Assembly (NCBI GenBank): GCA_937944885.1
Contig: CALFBB010000002.1
Location: 1 to 64,000 of the forward strand
Length of the DNA: 64,000 nt
DNA from: an uncultured cyanobacterium
Lineage (GTDB): Bacteria; Cyanobacteriota; Cyanobacteriia; Thermostichales; Thermostichaceae
Direction: 5' to 3'
The notes under the pieces were generated by a model that was not told where the DNA came from, did no database searches, and was given only the letters and a program-made list of their open reading frames with translations. The translations under genes were made by a program, and so were the position numbers. Positions 33,329 to 42,363 of the stretch are shown here, one piece after another (position 1 is the first letter of the stretch; every line of letters starts with the position of its first letter).

Positions 33329-33565
33329 GGATCACCCACGACGTAGAAGAAGCTGTCTTTCTATCCCAGCGCATTTACGTACTCAGCGTCCATCCGGGTC
33401 GGGTGAAGCGGGAAATCTGGGTGGATTTACTTAATGGATTTACTTAGCCAGCGAGACTACGGCCTCAAGCGTACCGCTGCGTTTCTAGATATCAAAGATG
33501 AGATCATAGCCCTCCTGCGGGATCGACAAGGGATCCCTTTGAGCAACGCTGCAGATGCCGGTTGA
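33329..33565 (+). pseudogene. Remnant of a nitrate/sulfonate-type ABC transporter ATPase
   Basis: The translation reads ITHDVEEAVFLSQRIYVLS then PGRVKREIWVDLL. This is the H-loop and C-terminal end of NrtD/SsuB/TauB-type ATPases. All earlier motifs (Walker A, signature, Walker B) are absent. A perfect 12-bp repeat with period 13 (TGGATTTACTTA at 33422-33433 and 33435-33446) shifts the frame. Removing one copy restores the family tail (DLLSQRDYGLKRTAAFLDIK) to a TGA at 33563-33565. It is clearly a broken, 5'-deleted gene. Confidence 0.8.
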
Positions 33566-33760
33566 GAGACTGAGAAATCTCCACACGCTTTGGTTAGCCG
33601 CGGGAGTCTTGTTACCCGTTATGCCTAGGGGGCACCAGGCGACCAGCGACCTCACTTACTACTTCAGGTGTAGCAGCGGTGAAAGTCTCCACAGTTGTTC
33701 TCTAGCAGTTCTCCCCTCGCAATAGTAGCCCGGAATCCTTATGCCCCCGGTACTATCTTG

Positions 33761-34615
33761 TCACTCAGTCTCCAACATCTCCACTGGTCTGCTACCTTTC
33801 GATTTGCGCAAACTCTTCCCAGAATGAGCCCGAGCCTGCTTGTAAAGTAAGGACTGAACAGCAATCTGGTTAGTCAGTTTCTCAGGGGTGTTTTGGTTTA
33901 GATACTCACCGGATTTGGCGAAGGCATTTAGCGCCGCATATCGTTTCAAGGTATCTTGCAAAAAGTACTGCACCGTCTGTAAATCGCGGCGGTCATTTGC
34001 TCAGAAGGAGCAGAGATTTCTCGACTCACCTCCAGACTCTGTCGCCTCTGCCGCACCTGCAATGAGCGCAAATAAATGTGCTTTTTAACCAACTGAGTTG
34101 CCAACAGTTCTCGCAGCTGTTGACAGGCATTAGCCTGCAACAGTCAGTTACGCAGCGAAATCCCCAACGGGAGCCCGACCCACGTCATAACCCTACCTAC
34201 AAAGGCAATCCCCCCATGGGCCTGTTGTCAGGATCCAGAGCTCTGTCAGAGAAAGGTGAGGATACCCCCGGAAAGAATGCTTGCCAAATTGGTGATAAGA
34301 AAGCGCCTGCAAACGTTTCCGTATCCGTAATCCTATCCCCATCACACTCAAGGGCAGAATTAAGGTTACCGCTATCGCTACCCCTGGAAAAGCATCCGCC
34401 ACTGACTTGTGAGATAACGAACTAAGTCTCTCCAGATCAGCCGATTCCAGCTGGCTACAGGCATCGGTTTTTCTCCTAGCCAACGCCAATCTCCACTGCT
34501 GCCCCACCAGAATCGCCGTACCCGCCTGCGACACTCTACCCATCTGCGCAACCCATGTCGACGCCTGGAGATGAAAAGTTTTACTAACTGCACACCCTCT
34601 AGTGAGACAAAACAA
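33761..34615 (-). pseudogene. Multiply broken gene(s) of unknown function
   Basis: Three minus-strand frames join end to end like one or two decayed genes. Frame one runs from 34615 to 34193 and includes a membrane-like stretch (VADAFPGVAIAVTLILPLS). A second frame, 34140 to about 33980, carries charged helical sequence (LLATQLVKKHIYLRSLQVRQRR), with an in-frame TGA just upstream (near 34152) that separates it from GLPLGISLRN. A frameshift near 33975 leads into the third (VQYFLQDTLKRYAALNAFA) down to 33761. Each junction keeps protein-like sequence on both sides. I do not recognise a family. At least one stop and two frameshifts are needed to reconnect it. Confidence 0.5.
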
Positions 34616-34686
34616 AATGGGGTTTTTCTAGCCCAGTTGCTTGCACTCTACCGAGGCTATCCTACAATCTTGCGGCTCCTAGGGAT

Positions 34687-35643
34687 TTAACTCAAGGGGT
34701 TAAGCCGCTTACTGGTTTTGGGCGTGGAGTACTCCTGTTGTAGCCGCCGCAATTTTCGTAAAGCCCGCCGCTCGATCTGCCGTACCCGCTCCCGCGAAAG
34801 ACCAATGTGCTCACCAATCTCCCGTAGCGTCAGGCCATTGGATCCATCTAGGCCGTAGCGGGCCACAATCACCTGTTGTTCCCGCTCGCTCAGTTGACCG
34901 ACTAGGGCACGCACTTCCTCCTGATGGGCAACTCGATTTAGGTGCTCAACTGGATCGTTGTCTTCATCGGGAATAAAATGTTGCAGCTCAGTGCCCTCTT
35001 CATCCCCGACCCCCATGTTCAGAGAGCGCATCTCTGCCATGTGACGGGTAATCAAGTCCCGGTAATTCTCCCCAATCTCCAGGGATTCAAACACCTCTTC
35101 TGCTTGCGGACGGGATCCCCTTTCCGCAGATAGCTCTCGGTAACGCCGCTTCACCTGCGAGACCTTTTCGTACATGTGGGCAGGTAGGCGGATCATGCGC
35201 CCCTTATTCTGGAGACCACGATTCACGCTTTGGCGGATCCACCAGGTGGCATAGGTAGAGAACTTGTAGCCGCGGGTGGGATCAAACTTTTCCACGGCAC
35301 GGGTAAGGCCGATAGTCCCCTCCTGGATTAGATCCAGAAAGGGTAAGCCGCGATTGCGGTAGCGCTTGGCAATGGACACCACCAGCCGTAAGTTACATTC
35401 CACCATCCGCTTCTTGGCCGCTTCCCCCTGTTTCAAGATCTGCTGTAAATCGTCCAAAGGGATCCCCACGCGCCTAGCCCAGTCCTCAAGGGGTTCGCAG
35501 CTCTGCCGTTGTTCCAGCAGCCTCATCATCTGTTGAACCTGGTGGGCCAAACGCAATTCCTCTTCCGCAGTCAGCAACGAGTAACGCCCGATGGTCTTTA
35601 AGAAACGTCCCACCGCGTCTTGCAGGTCAAGATTTTCCGACAT
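34687..35643 (-). CDS. Group 2 RNA polymerase sigma70-family factor
   Basis: A 318-residue sigma factor without the long region 1.1 of the primary sigma, hence group 2 (SigB/C/D/E type). Visible regions: 1.2 (VGRFLKTIGRYSLLTAEEE), 2 (NLRLVVSIAKRYRNRGLPFLD, then GTIGLTRAVEKFDPTRGYKF and STYATWWIRQSVNR), 3, and 4.2 (GLTLREIGEHIGLSRERVRQ). It would direct transcription of a stress or nutrient regulon, but the specific paralogue cannot be told. The start is set at ATG 35643 (MSENLDLQD); a GTG at 35655 is the alternative. A 640-bp AT-rich spacer lies upstream. Confidence 0.94.
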   Translation of the reverse strand: MSENLDLQDAVGRFLKTIGRYSLLTAEEELRLAHQVQQMMRLLEQRQSCEPLEDWARRVGIPLDDLQQILKQGEAAKKRMVECNLRLVVSIAKRYRNRGLPFLDLIQEGTIGLTRAVEKFDPTRGYKFSTYATWWIRQSVNRGLQNKGRMIRLPAHMYEKVSQVKRRYRELSAERGSRPQAEEVFESLEIGENYRDLITRHMAEMRSLNMGVGDEEGTELQHFIPDEDNDPVEHLNRVAHQEEVRALVGQLSEREQQVIVARYGLDGSNGLTLREIGEHIGLSRERVRQIERRALRKLRRLQQEYSTPKTSKRLNPLS

Positions 35644-35854
35644 ATCCAACCCCACACCATAAATTCATGCCTTGCCAGGACTTCCAGTTCTCCCGCTGTA
35701 CGAGGCCCTCTTCTCTTTGACGAAGATGACTTTTCGGCAAAGAGTATCTTATTCATATCAATAGATAAGGGTTTCCGTAAAGGTTTTAGTCCTAAAAACT
35801 AGAACTAACAGCGAGGATTTGATTCACTAAATATGTTGAATCTAGAGTCTAGGT

Positions 35855-35870
35855 ACACTACCAGCAGTGT
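35855..35870. repeat. Inverted repeat ACACT-N6-AGTGT
   Basis: The 16-bp site ACACTACCAGCAGTGT lies about 210 bp upstream of the sigma-factor start. It is of the operator-like size range, and similar half-sites recur at 36208-36225 and 36240-36255. Confidence 0.45.
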
Positions 35871-36239
35871 TTTTAGTAAATTTTCACAGGCTTTCTACAC
35901 TACCGGAGAAAGAGCCAAAAATTATAGCTTTTACTAGAAGAGATAATTTTATATTCATTAGAGTCAGGAAAAATAATCTTGAGTTGAAGTATTTTCCTGC
36001 AGGAATTTTCCGGTTTATTCTGATATTCAAAATCTTGGCCTACACAAAACTTTCTGTTGCAGCTTACTTCTTAAAAACTACTCAAACCTTGCGCTATAAG
36101 GAGCGTAGGGATCCCTGAGAGTCATTTCCATCGACTGTTCGAGGGCTGACTTGTGTCGACACCAAGCAACCCAAAGATGGGATCCCTATAGAACCCCTCT
36201 CCTAGACACTACTAAGTTTAGTGCCCACATTAACTGTAG

Positions 36240-36255
36240 ACACTACTGGTAGTGT
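36240..36255. repeat. Inverted repeat ACACTAC-TG-GTAGTGT
   Basis: A perfect 7-bp inverted repeat with a 2-bp centre, 30 bp beyond the stop of the lipoprotein gene. It has the same half-site as the repeat at 35855. The short loop makes it a poor terminator; a protein-binding site is as likely. Confidence 0.5.
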
Positions 36256-36284
36256 TCATCATGGATATATCAGGCTGCTAACCG

Positions 36285-37595
36285 CTAGAGAGCATCTGCC
36301 GGGCTGTGGAGGCCAGGGGGGAAAAGCCGCAAGCCCTGCTGCTTAACCTGTTGCCGTGCTTCTAAAGGCAGGGGAGTAACTCGTGGTAGCGGAGTGGGCG
36401 GAGCTTCTGAGGGAGTCGGAACAGGTGTGGGAGTAGGCGGTGAGATTTCAGGAGTAGCGACTACCGGTGGTGGAGTTGGGATAGGAGTGAGCGGTTCCAG
36501 CGGCATCGGCTGTGGGCTCGGACGAGGCCGCCCCAATTGAAAACGAGGCTGCCGACGCGGCACTGAGGCGGGGGTAGGACTGGGCTCTGGCGTGGGAGTA
36601 GGGGTGGGGGTCGGTGTCGGTGTGGGCGTGGGAGTAGGCTCTGGCGTGGGAGTAGGCTCTGGCGTGGGAGTAGGGGTGGGGGTCGGAGTGGCTTCCGGCT
36701 TAGGCTGCACAATGGACAGGGCCTCTTCGGCCAGCAATTCTCCCCGAATCAAGCGGGAGAGGGTGTCTTGACCACCGGGGGTATAGGTGATCTCGCGGGC
36801 GGCACTGTTGAACACATTGCGGATGGGATCCCCCTTGCTATCCACCAGTTCCACCACCATGACATTGTGGCCAGGCTTGAGGCCCTTGAGATAAAAAGAT
36901 TCCCAGCGATCCAGTAAGCCTGATTGTCCATTTAAGGTGTAGCGGATCCGCCAATCCCGCGGTAAATCGCTGAGCAGGCTTTCCCGAACAGGGGCATTGG
37001 CCAGCCAAAAATCCACCAGAATCGGCTCAGCTCCGTAGTTGCCCTTGGGTCGGTTGTAGGTGAGTAAGGGCAGTTGCGGCTGCGGCACATATTCTGGGGT
37101 TGGGGCCAGCACATGAAAACTCACCTGGGCGTAGGCTTCTGCATTCTTGAAGCTCTCGTGCCACGGTTTACCGGCAAAAACCCGCAGAGTGTGGGATCCC
37201 GGCTCCAACTCTCTAAAAACAAGAGGCGTATCGAGGTCGTAGTAGGCTACGTAGGGCTGGTTGTCCAGCACCACATGCAGATGAGGACCAAGCCCTAGCT
37301 GGGGATCCTGAAAGATGGGGTACCCCTCCACCGCAAAACGAACCGTCACCTGACGCTCGGGTAGTACCTCCCCTGGCTTGGGACTAAGGATTTGCACCCG
37401 TGGATGGCAGTACTGAAGATAAGCATCCAGCTTGGCAATCTCAGCAGGAACCGGAACGCGTTCCAGTTGGGGCAGCTGTTCCTCCGGTTCAGGTGGGGAT
37501 CCCCCACAAGCGACTAAAACCAGGGCGGCTAACAGACACATCCACCATGCCAGCCCCCATGTTCTAAATTTGGCACTTCCTGCGTGTTCTTGCAT
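36285..37595 (-). CDS. Putative lipoprotein with Pro/Thr/Glu-rich C-terminal region
   Basis: From the ATG at 37595 the product has 436 residues. It begins with a lipoprotein signal, with the lipobox LVAC placing the acylated Cys at residue 30 and GGSPPEPEE after it. Residues about 45-290 form a folded extracytoplasmic region, with repeated beta-sandwich-like stretches such as [21 protein letters not shown] and [21 protein letters not shown] long (PT)n/(PEPT)n linker and a Pro-rich tail follow. The frame is open back to 37745, but those residues precede the signal and look non-native. It is probably anchored on the outer face of a membrane. I know no function for it. Confidence 0.8.
   Translation of the reverse strand: MQEHAGSAKFRTWGLAWWMCLLAALVLVACGGSPPEPEEQLPQLERVPVPAEIAKLDAYLQYCHPRVQILSPKPGEVLPERQVTVRFAVEGYPIFQDPQLGLGPHLHVVLDNQPYVAYYDLDTPLVFRELEPGSHTLRVFAGKPWHESFKNAEAYAQVSFHVLAPTPEYVPQPQLPLLTYNRPKGNYGAEPILVDFWLANAPVRESLLSDLPRDWRIRYTLNGQSGLLDRWESFYLKGLKPGHNVMVVELVDSKGDPIRNVFNSAAREITYTPGGQDTLSRLIRGELLAEEALSIVQPKPEATPTPTPTPTPEPTPTPEPTPTPTPTPTPTPTPTPEPSPTPASVPRRQPRFQLGRPRPSPQPMPLEPLTPIPTPPPVVATPEISPPTPTPVPTPSEAPPTPLPRVTPLPLEARQQVKQQGLRLFPPGLHSPADAL
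36585..36695. repeat. Low-complexity tandem repeats encoding Pro-Thr/Pro-Glu
   Basis: Short units such as GGCGTGGGAGTAGGCTCT and GGGGTGGGGGTCGGTGTC repeat with 6-18 bp periods. They encode the PTPT/PEPT linker of the lipoprotein. The number of units is likely to vary between strains. Confidence 0.7.
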
Positions 37596-37883
37596 GAGCC
37601 TCACATCCAACAATACGGTCGCATTGACAGAGGGTTGTTCTGTCGCGTTAGAGGAACTTCCCCCTAGCCGATTCAAAGGTTCAGGATTAGCAAAAAGGGA
37701 CTCCGTCCTGCAAAGGCGAACGGTATCCTGTTGAGCCCTACACAAGCCATCCCCACATTACCAGCATGTGTCTTTGGGGAGGATCCCTTCTTGCGCCCCT
37801 AGAATGGAATCAATAGGCTCCTCCGATGAAGGATGAGGAATTCTTTGAGGTTGCACATGGTGGTACTAGCGTTCACGGGGGGG

Positions 37884-38924
37884 ATGGATCTCACCCAGTT
37901 GCAAGGTCTGCTGAACAATGCGGCATTTGCCATCTGTTTTGCAGCGATGTTGCTCTACTGGGCCGGAGCAGCTTTCCCCCAGGTGAAGCTCTTGGCGGAA
38001 TTGGGCTTGGCGGGGATGATCGGGGCTAACTTGACCATGGCGGCACTGCTGACAGCCCGCTGGATAGATGCCGGTTATTTCCCCTTAAGTAACCTATATG
38101 AGTCTTTGTTTTTCTTGGCTTGGGGCATCACTGCATTGCATCTGCTGGCCCTCTACTGGAGCCGTAGCCGCTGGGTTGGGGTGATGACAGCCCCCGTTGT
38201 TACGGGGATCGTTGCTTTTGCAGCCCTGGTTCTGCCGGAAGACATGCAGGCGGCTCAACCGCTGGTACCGGCGCTGCAATCCAACTGGTTGATGATGCAT
38301 GTCACTGTCATGCTGCTTAGCTACGCGGCGCTGCTGGTGGGATCCCTACTTTCGGTGAGCTTTTTGATTGTCACCCGTGGCCAACCCGTGCAGCTCAAAG
38401 GTAATTCTCTGGGTCTGCAATTTCGGGCCCCGCAGCGCTCGACTCATCCCGAATGGGCAGAATCCCCCACCCCTGTCTCAGAGTTGGCCTATGCCAGCGC
38501 CGGGATCCGCACCTCTCCTGCTGCTACCTCTCCTTTGCCTGATCGCGTTAGCGAGACGAAGTCCTTGCCCACTCCTGCCCTTGAACCCCTTCCCCTGCAG
38601 CAGCTCACCCTGGCAGAAATCTTAGATAACACCAGCTATCGGTTGATCGGCTTGGGGTTCCCGTTGCTCACCATCGGCATTATTGCAGGCGCCGTTTGGG
38701 CCAACGAAGCCTGGGGTACTTACTGGAGCTGGGATCCGAAAGAAACCTGGGCCTTAATCACCTGGTTGGTGTTTGCCGCCTATCTACACGCCCGCATCAC
38801 CAAAGGTTGGCAGGGCAGGCGCCCCGCTCTGCTGGCCAGCCTTGGCTTTGTAGTGGTCTGGGTTTGTTATCTGGGAGTGAACCTCTTGGGTAAAGGCTTA
38901 CACAGCTATGGCTGGTTTTTCTGA
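37884..38924 (+). CDS. ccsA: System II cytochrome c biogenesis protein CcsA (ResC type)
   Basis: CcsA delivers heme across the thylakoid membrane for attachment to apocytochromes c (c6, f) together with Ccs1/CcsB. From ATG 37884 ([16 protein letters not shown]) it has 346 residues and about eight membrane segments. The tryptophan-rich heme-handling motif [18 protein letters not shown] and nearby His residues are intact. An upstream ATG at 37833 would add 17 residues that precede the family N-terminus. The central loop (about residues 175-245) is longer and Pro/Ser-rich. LapA-like and trigger factor genes follow on the same strand. The name CcsB is used for the same protein in some annotations. 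Confidence 0.94.
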   Translation: MDLTQLQGLLNNAAFAICFAAMLLYWAGAAFPQVKLLAELGLAGMIGANLTMAALLTARWIDAGYFPLSNLYESLFFLAWGITALHLLALYWSRSRWVGVMTAPVVTGIVAFAALVLPEDMQAAQPLVPALQSNWLMMHVTVMLLSYAALLVGSLLSVSFLIVTRGQPVQLKGNSLGLQFRAPQRSTHPEWAESPTPVSELAYASAGIRTSPAATSPLPDRVSETKSLPTPALEPLPLQQLTLAEILDNTSYRLIGLGFPLLTIGIIAGAVWANEAWGTYWSWDPKETWALITWLVFAAYLHARITKGWQGRRPALLASLGFVVVWVCYLGVNLLGKGLHSYGWFF

Positions 38925-39022
38925 GGAGAGTTTTGACTGGAGTTTCTCCTATCAACTGACCCACGTTTCTCGGTATTCTGGTGCTGGCAAGCCGTAGTGG
39001 ATCCTTATAGAGGAGAAAAGCG

Positions 39023-39406
39023 ATGCGACTGTTCAACTACCTGATCTTGTTTACGGCCCTTCTGGGCATTGCCCTCTTTGCTATGCAAAATGCTACCCCC
39101 GTTACTGTCACTTTTGCCCCTGGTGTCAGCATCGAAAGCCCTCTGGTCATGGAGCTACTGGCTGCTTCCGGCATTGGAGCGGCCCTTGCTTGGCTCTACA
39201 GCCTCTGGATGCGGGTGCAATTCACCCTTGAGGCCCGCGAGAAAAACCGGCAACTGCAAGAAAAAGAGGTGGCCATCACCGAATTGAAGGAAATGGTGGT
39301 GGAGCTAGAAGCCAAGGTTAAGCAACTGCCGCCAAGCAAACGAGCCGAACCCCAAGAGGACATCCAGGAGGTGAAAGAGGTAGCGGCCGAGGGATCCCCA
39401 GCTTAA
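39023..39406 (+). CDS. LapA-domain (DUF1049) membrane protein
   Basis: A 127-residue protein with two membrane segments (about residues 4-22 and 40-62) separated by ATPVTVTFAPG, the pattern of lipopolysaccharide assembly protein A-domain proteins. A coiled coil (about 68-105) and an acidic tail follow. E. coli LapA helps control LPS synthesis; the cyanobacterial role is unknown. GGAG lies about 11 bp upstream of the ATG. It sits between ccsA and tig, all on the same strand. Confidence 0.82.
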   Translation: MRLFNYLILFTALLGIALFAMQNATPVTVTFAPGVSIESPLVMELLAASGIGAALAWLYSLWMRVQFTLEAREKNRQLQEKEVAITELKEMVVELEAKVKQLPPSKRAEPQEDIQEVKEVAAEGSPA

Positions 39407-39511
39407 GGGGATATTCTCAAGAAAAGGGCGACCGTGGGTTAGGATGACCTACCGGTTGTTGAGGTATCATTAAGCCTCTGTCCGCACATCTTACCTAGCG
39501 AATAACTCCCT

Positions 39512-41167
39512 ATGCAGGTCATACAAGAAAAACGTCCTGGCAGCCGAGTTGGCCTCAAAATCACCATAGAAGCCGAACGGGTCAAGCGCTCCTACGAAAA
39601 AACCTTGCGCCAACTGGTGCAGAACGTCCAAATTCAAGGGTTTCGCAAGGGGAAGGCCCCCCGCAACATAGTCATGCGGCAGGTAGGCCGGGAGCGGGTC
39701 ATGGCCAGTGCAGTAGATGACCTGATCAACGACGCTATCAAGCAAGCTTTCCAGGAAATCAAGCTTACCCCCCTTGGCCAATTTGAGCTGGATGATCAGG
39801 TGACCGACTTGCTGGCTCAGTTTAACCCAGAAACAGAGTTCAGCTTCTCAGGGTACATCGAAGTCTATCCCGAAGCCAAGGTCGGCCAGTACAAAGGCCT
39901 GACAGTCACCGTCACCCGTGCCGAAGCCAAGCCAGAGCAAATTGATGCGGCCATTAACCGTTGGCGAGAGCAAAGGGCAACGTTGCTGCCGGTGGAAGAT
40001 CGGCCTGCTCAACTGGGGGATGTGGTAATGATTGACTTTAGTGCCTGTGATGCAGAAGGGAAGCTCCTAGAAGAGGTCACTGCCCAAGACTTCCAATTGG
40101 AGCTGAAAGAAGACAACTTTATTCCGGGTTTTGTGGCCGGTGTCGTTGGTATGCATCTAGACGAAACCAAGAAAATCGAGGCCACTTTCCCTCAAGATTA
40201 CTTCAAAAAAGAATTGGCCGGGAAAACTGCAACTTTTACCGTCACCCTCAACGAGATCAAAACCAAAGAGTTACCGGAGCTAGACGATGCCTTTGTCCAG
40301 GAGATCAGCAGCTTGCAAACGGTGGCCGAACTGCGGGAACACCTAAGACAGCACCTAGAGCAGGAGGCCCTTGCTCAATCGGAGAAAAACCTGGAAAATG
40401 CCATTCTCGACGCCATTCTGCAAACCACCGAAGTGGAATTGCCAGAGACCCTGGTGCATCAGGAAACCACCCAGCTATTGGCCCAAAGCTTGAATACTCT
40501 GCAACGGCAAGGTATGAAGGTGGGGGATATTCGCAAATTTTTGTCGCAGTTGCCCCCCGAAGACCTAAACAATCTTATGGATCGCTACCGTCCGGAGGCG
40601 ATAGATCGGCTGCGGCGCACCCTGGCTCTAGGAGCCATCATCCGCCAGGAGCAGATCGCTGTCGGATCCACTGAGTTGGCTGTAGAAGTGCAGGAGGTGA
40701 TGTCTGCCTATGCCCAGCAGGGGCAGCGCTTGGATCCAGAACGGGTACGGCAGGCAGTTCATGAGGAATTGCTCACCAACAAAGTCATGGCCTGGTTAAA
40801 GGCTCAAACCACCGTTCATTGGGTAGATAGCGAGGGCAACCCCACGGAAGCACCTCTTTTCTCTCAGGCCGTTGAAGAGAGCGCCGTTGAAGCTGGTGTT
40901 AAATCCGGGATCGTGCCAGAGGCCGAGTTGGGTCATGATGAGCCAGAAACCCGAGAAGAAACAACAGCAGCAGAGGTGGCTACCTCTCCAGAAACGGTTG
41001 CTGCTGCCACGGATACTGATGAAGGGGAGCACTCCTCAGAGATAGAGCCGCCAGAGCCAGCAGGTTCAGCATCTAACCTGGCTACTCTCACAGAGCAAGA
41101 GAATACAACACAAGAGAATACAACAAGTGCAACCGAACCACGCGAACAGACCCAGCCGGAGAACTGA
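39512..41167 (+). CDS. tig: Trigger factor with extended acidic C-terminus
   Basis: Trigger factor is the ribosome-associated chaperone and peptidyl-prolyl isomerase. The ribosome-docking motif appears as QGFRKGKAPRNIVMRQ in the N-terminal domain, the FKBP-type PPIase domain spans about 165-245 (GDVVMIDFSACDAEGKLLEE), and the helical C-domain runs to about 435. About 115 further residues are an acidic Glu/Thr/Ala-rich tail with repeated ENTTQ. The total of 551 residues is longer than typical (about 430-490), and the excess is that tail. The start ATG at 39512 matches the family (MQVIQEKRPGSRVGL). Confidence 0.95.
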   Translation: MQVIQEKRPGSRVGLKITIEAERVKRSYEKTLRQLVQNVQIQGFRKGKAPRNIVMRQVGRERVMASAVDDLINDAIKQAFQEIKLTPLGQFELDDQVTDLLAQFNPETEFSFSGYIEVYPEAKVGQYKGLTVTVTRAEAKPEQIDAAINRWREQRATLLPVEDRPAQLGDVVMIDFSACDAEGKLLEEVTAQDFQLELKEDNFIPGFVAGVVGMHLDETKKIEATFPQDYFKKELAGKTATFTVTLNEIKTKELPELDDAFVQEISSLQTVAELREHLRQHLEQEALAQSEKNLENAILDAILQTTEVELPETLVHQETTQLLAQSLNTLQRQGMKVGDIRKFLSQLPPEDLNNLMDRYRPEAIDRLRRTLALGAIIRQEQIAVGSTELAVEVQEVMSAYAQQGQRLDPERVRQAVHEELLTNKVMAWLKAQTTVHWVDSEGNPTEAPLFSQAVEESAVEAGVKSGIVPEAELGHDEPETREETTAAEVATSPETVAAATDTDEGEHSSEIEPPEPAGSASNLATLTEQENTTQENTTSATEPREQTQPEN

Positions 41168-41290
41168 CTCTCTTCTCCAACTCTCTTCTCCATTGAGGTA
41201 AACCCGAAAACTGCCCTCATGCGGTGCAGCAGCTGCAGAGGGGAGGCGGGAGATTCTCTTCAGCCCAAATCCTCCCTAGAGGGTAAAGGG

Positions 41291-41392
41291 CTAGGTTAGA
41301 TGCTCACCAAACACCGCCAACAGAAGGGTCAAGATCACCAAATCTGACAAGAGGATTCCTAAGGGGAGCTTTGGATTCAGTAACTTAGCCAC
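41291..41392 (-). CDS. Possible 33-aa single-span membrane peptide
   Basis: A GTG at 41392, inside the end of the upstream beta-barrel gene (16-bp overlap), opens 33 codons. They include LPLGILLSDLVILTLLLAV, a clean membrane segment, and the frame ends at a TAG at 41291-41293. The size is like that of photosystem small subunits, but the sequence matches none that I know, and no ribosome site is evident. It may be a chance frame. Confidence 0.2.
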   Translation of the reverse strand: MAKLLNPKLPLGILLSDLVILTLLLAVFGEHLT

Positions 41393-42228
41393 ACATAACC
41401 GGTGACCCCACCGCCGGCTCTGGTGTTACGTCCGCTCAGGTAGTGAAACCCTCCCAAGCCGAGCGTCGGGCCGCCACCCAAGCGCCAATTTAACTGGCCA
41501 GAAAGTTTCAGGCTGTCATAATCCGGATCCTGCACAGGCTCACCCTCAAACAGGAGGGCAGCACCGTTGCCCAGGGTAAAATCTCCATCCAAAGCCAGGA
41601 TAATCTGCAGATCCCGTAGCAGGTCTGCTCCGGCAGTGAGGTTGGCTTTGATGCGATCACCCGGGTAGCCCAAGTAGTCCCGAAAAGTGAGGCAGGAGTC
41701 GAAAAAGGTGGGCAGGGATCCCATGCGTCCATAGACCGCCACACCTCCACTTAGGTCGTAGCCAAAAATACCGTATCCCAGAGGCAAGGGAGTGGTTTGG
41801 GTATCGTAGCCGGGTGGGATTAAAGCGGTGAGCTGCGCCGAAAAGAAGGGATCCCCATCCCCCCAAGAGTAGCGCAGGCCTAGCTCCACATCTCGTAGGC
41901 CTTGGTTGCGCTGGGTAATGGTTTCTGGGCCACTGGCAAAACGGTTTTCTAGAAAAGCATAGGCTGTATTCAGGCTAACGGTCAGGCGATCCGTCAGGCC
42001 GGCTTCGGCAAAGAGGCTCAGTTTACTTTCATCAAACTCCGAGGGTGCCGGCACTACTTCTCCCCCTTGATCGAATTGGGTACGTGGTCGAAAGATCTCT
42101 GGCTGTAGGGAAAAAAACAGTTTCCCTGCCCCGCGAGGAAACCCACACCCTGCCCAGCTGGGTTGTGCCCAGAAGGGGATCCCTAAGAAGAGACAACCTA
42201 TTGGCAAAAGCTTCCGCATCCTCATCAC
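41377..42228 (-). CDS. Exported beta-rich protein, probable outer-membrane barrel
   Basis: A 283-residue protein with a signal peptide (LLPIGCLFLGIPFWAQPSWAG) followed by alternating amphipathic strands, such as LTVSLNTAYAFLEN, RDVELGLRYSWGDG and TLGLGGFHYLSG. It ends with an aromatic residue (GYVWLSY), as outer-membrane beta-barrels do. I do not recognise a named family. The start may be ATG 42228 or the Met two residues later. Two genes with possible envelope roles lie upstream on the same strand. Confidence 0.72.
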   Translation of the reverse strand: MMRMRKLLPIGCLFLGIPFWAQPSWAGCGFPRGAGKLFFSLQPEIFRPRTQFDQGGEVVPAPSEFDESKLSLFAEAGLTDRLTVSLNTAYAFLENRFASGPETITQRNQGLRDVELGLRYSWGDGDPFFSAQLTALIPPGYDTQTTPLPLGYGIFGYDLSGGVAVYGRMGSLPTFFDSCLTFRDYLGYPGDRIKANLTAGADLLRDLQIILALDGDFTLGNGAALLFEGEPVQDPDYDSLKLSGQLNWRLGGGPTLGLGGFHYLSGRNTRAGGGVTGYVWLSY

Positions 42229-42363
42229 TCACTTCTCCTGTTCTGGGCAAGCCACGGCCTAAAGCCAGTCTGACCTAAGTAATCGTACACAACGCAGACC
42301 AAGTTGGGCCACCTTGCCAGAGATTGCCAGCAGGATTGAGTTTATTCAGCCCCTGCCAACCCA

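Larger units (their letters stand above)
35644..36284. other. AT-rich spacer with repeated ACACTA-type inverted repeats
   Basis: This spacer upstream of the sigma gene is distinctly richer in A/T than its surroundings. A plus-strand frame of 83 codons (35867-36118) starts with GTG, lacks a ribosome site and has no recognisable features, so it is not called. Four ACACTA-containing sites are present, of which three form inverted repeats (see separate entries). Confidence 0.5.

Noticed and set aside
35867-36118. 83-codon frame in the AT-rich spacer upstream of the sigma gene
   Set aside because: It has a GTG start, no ribosome site and a composition that follows the local A/T content.
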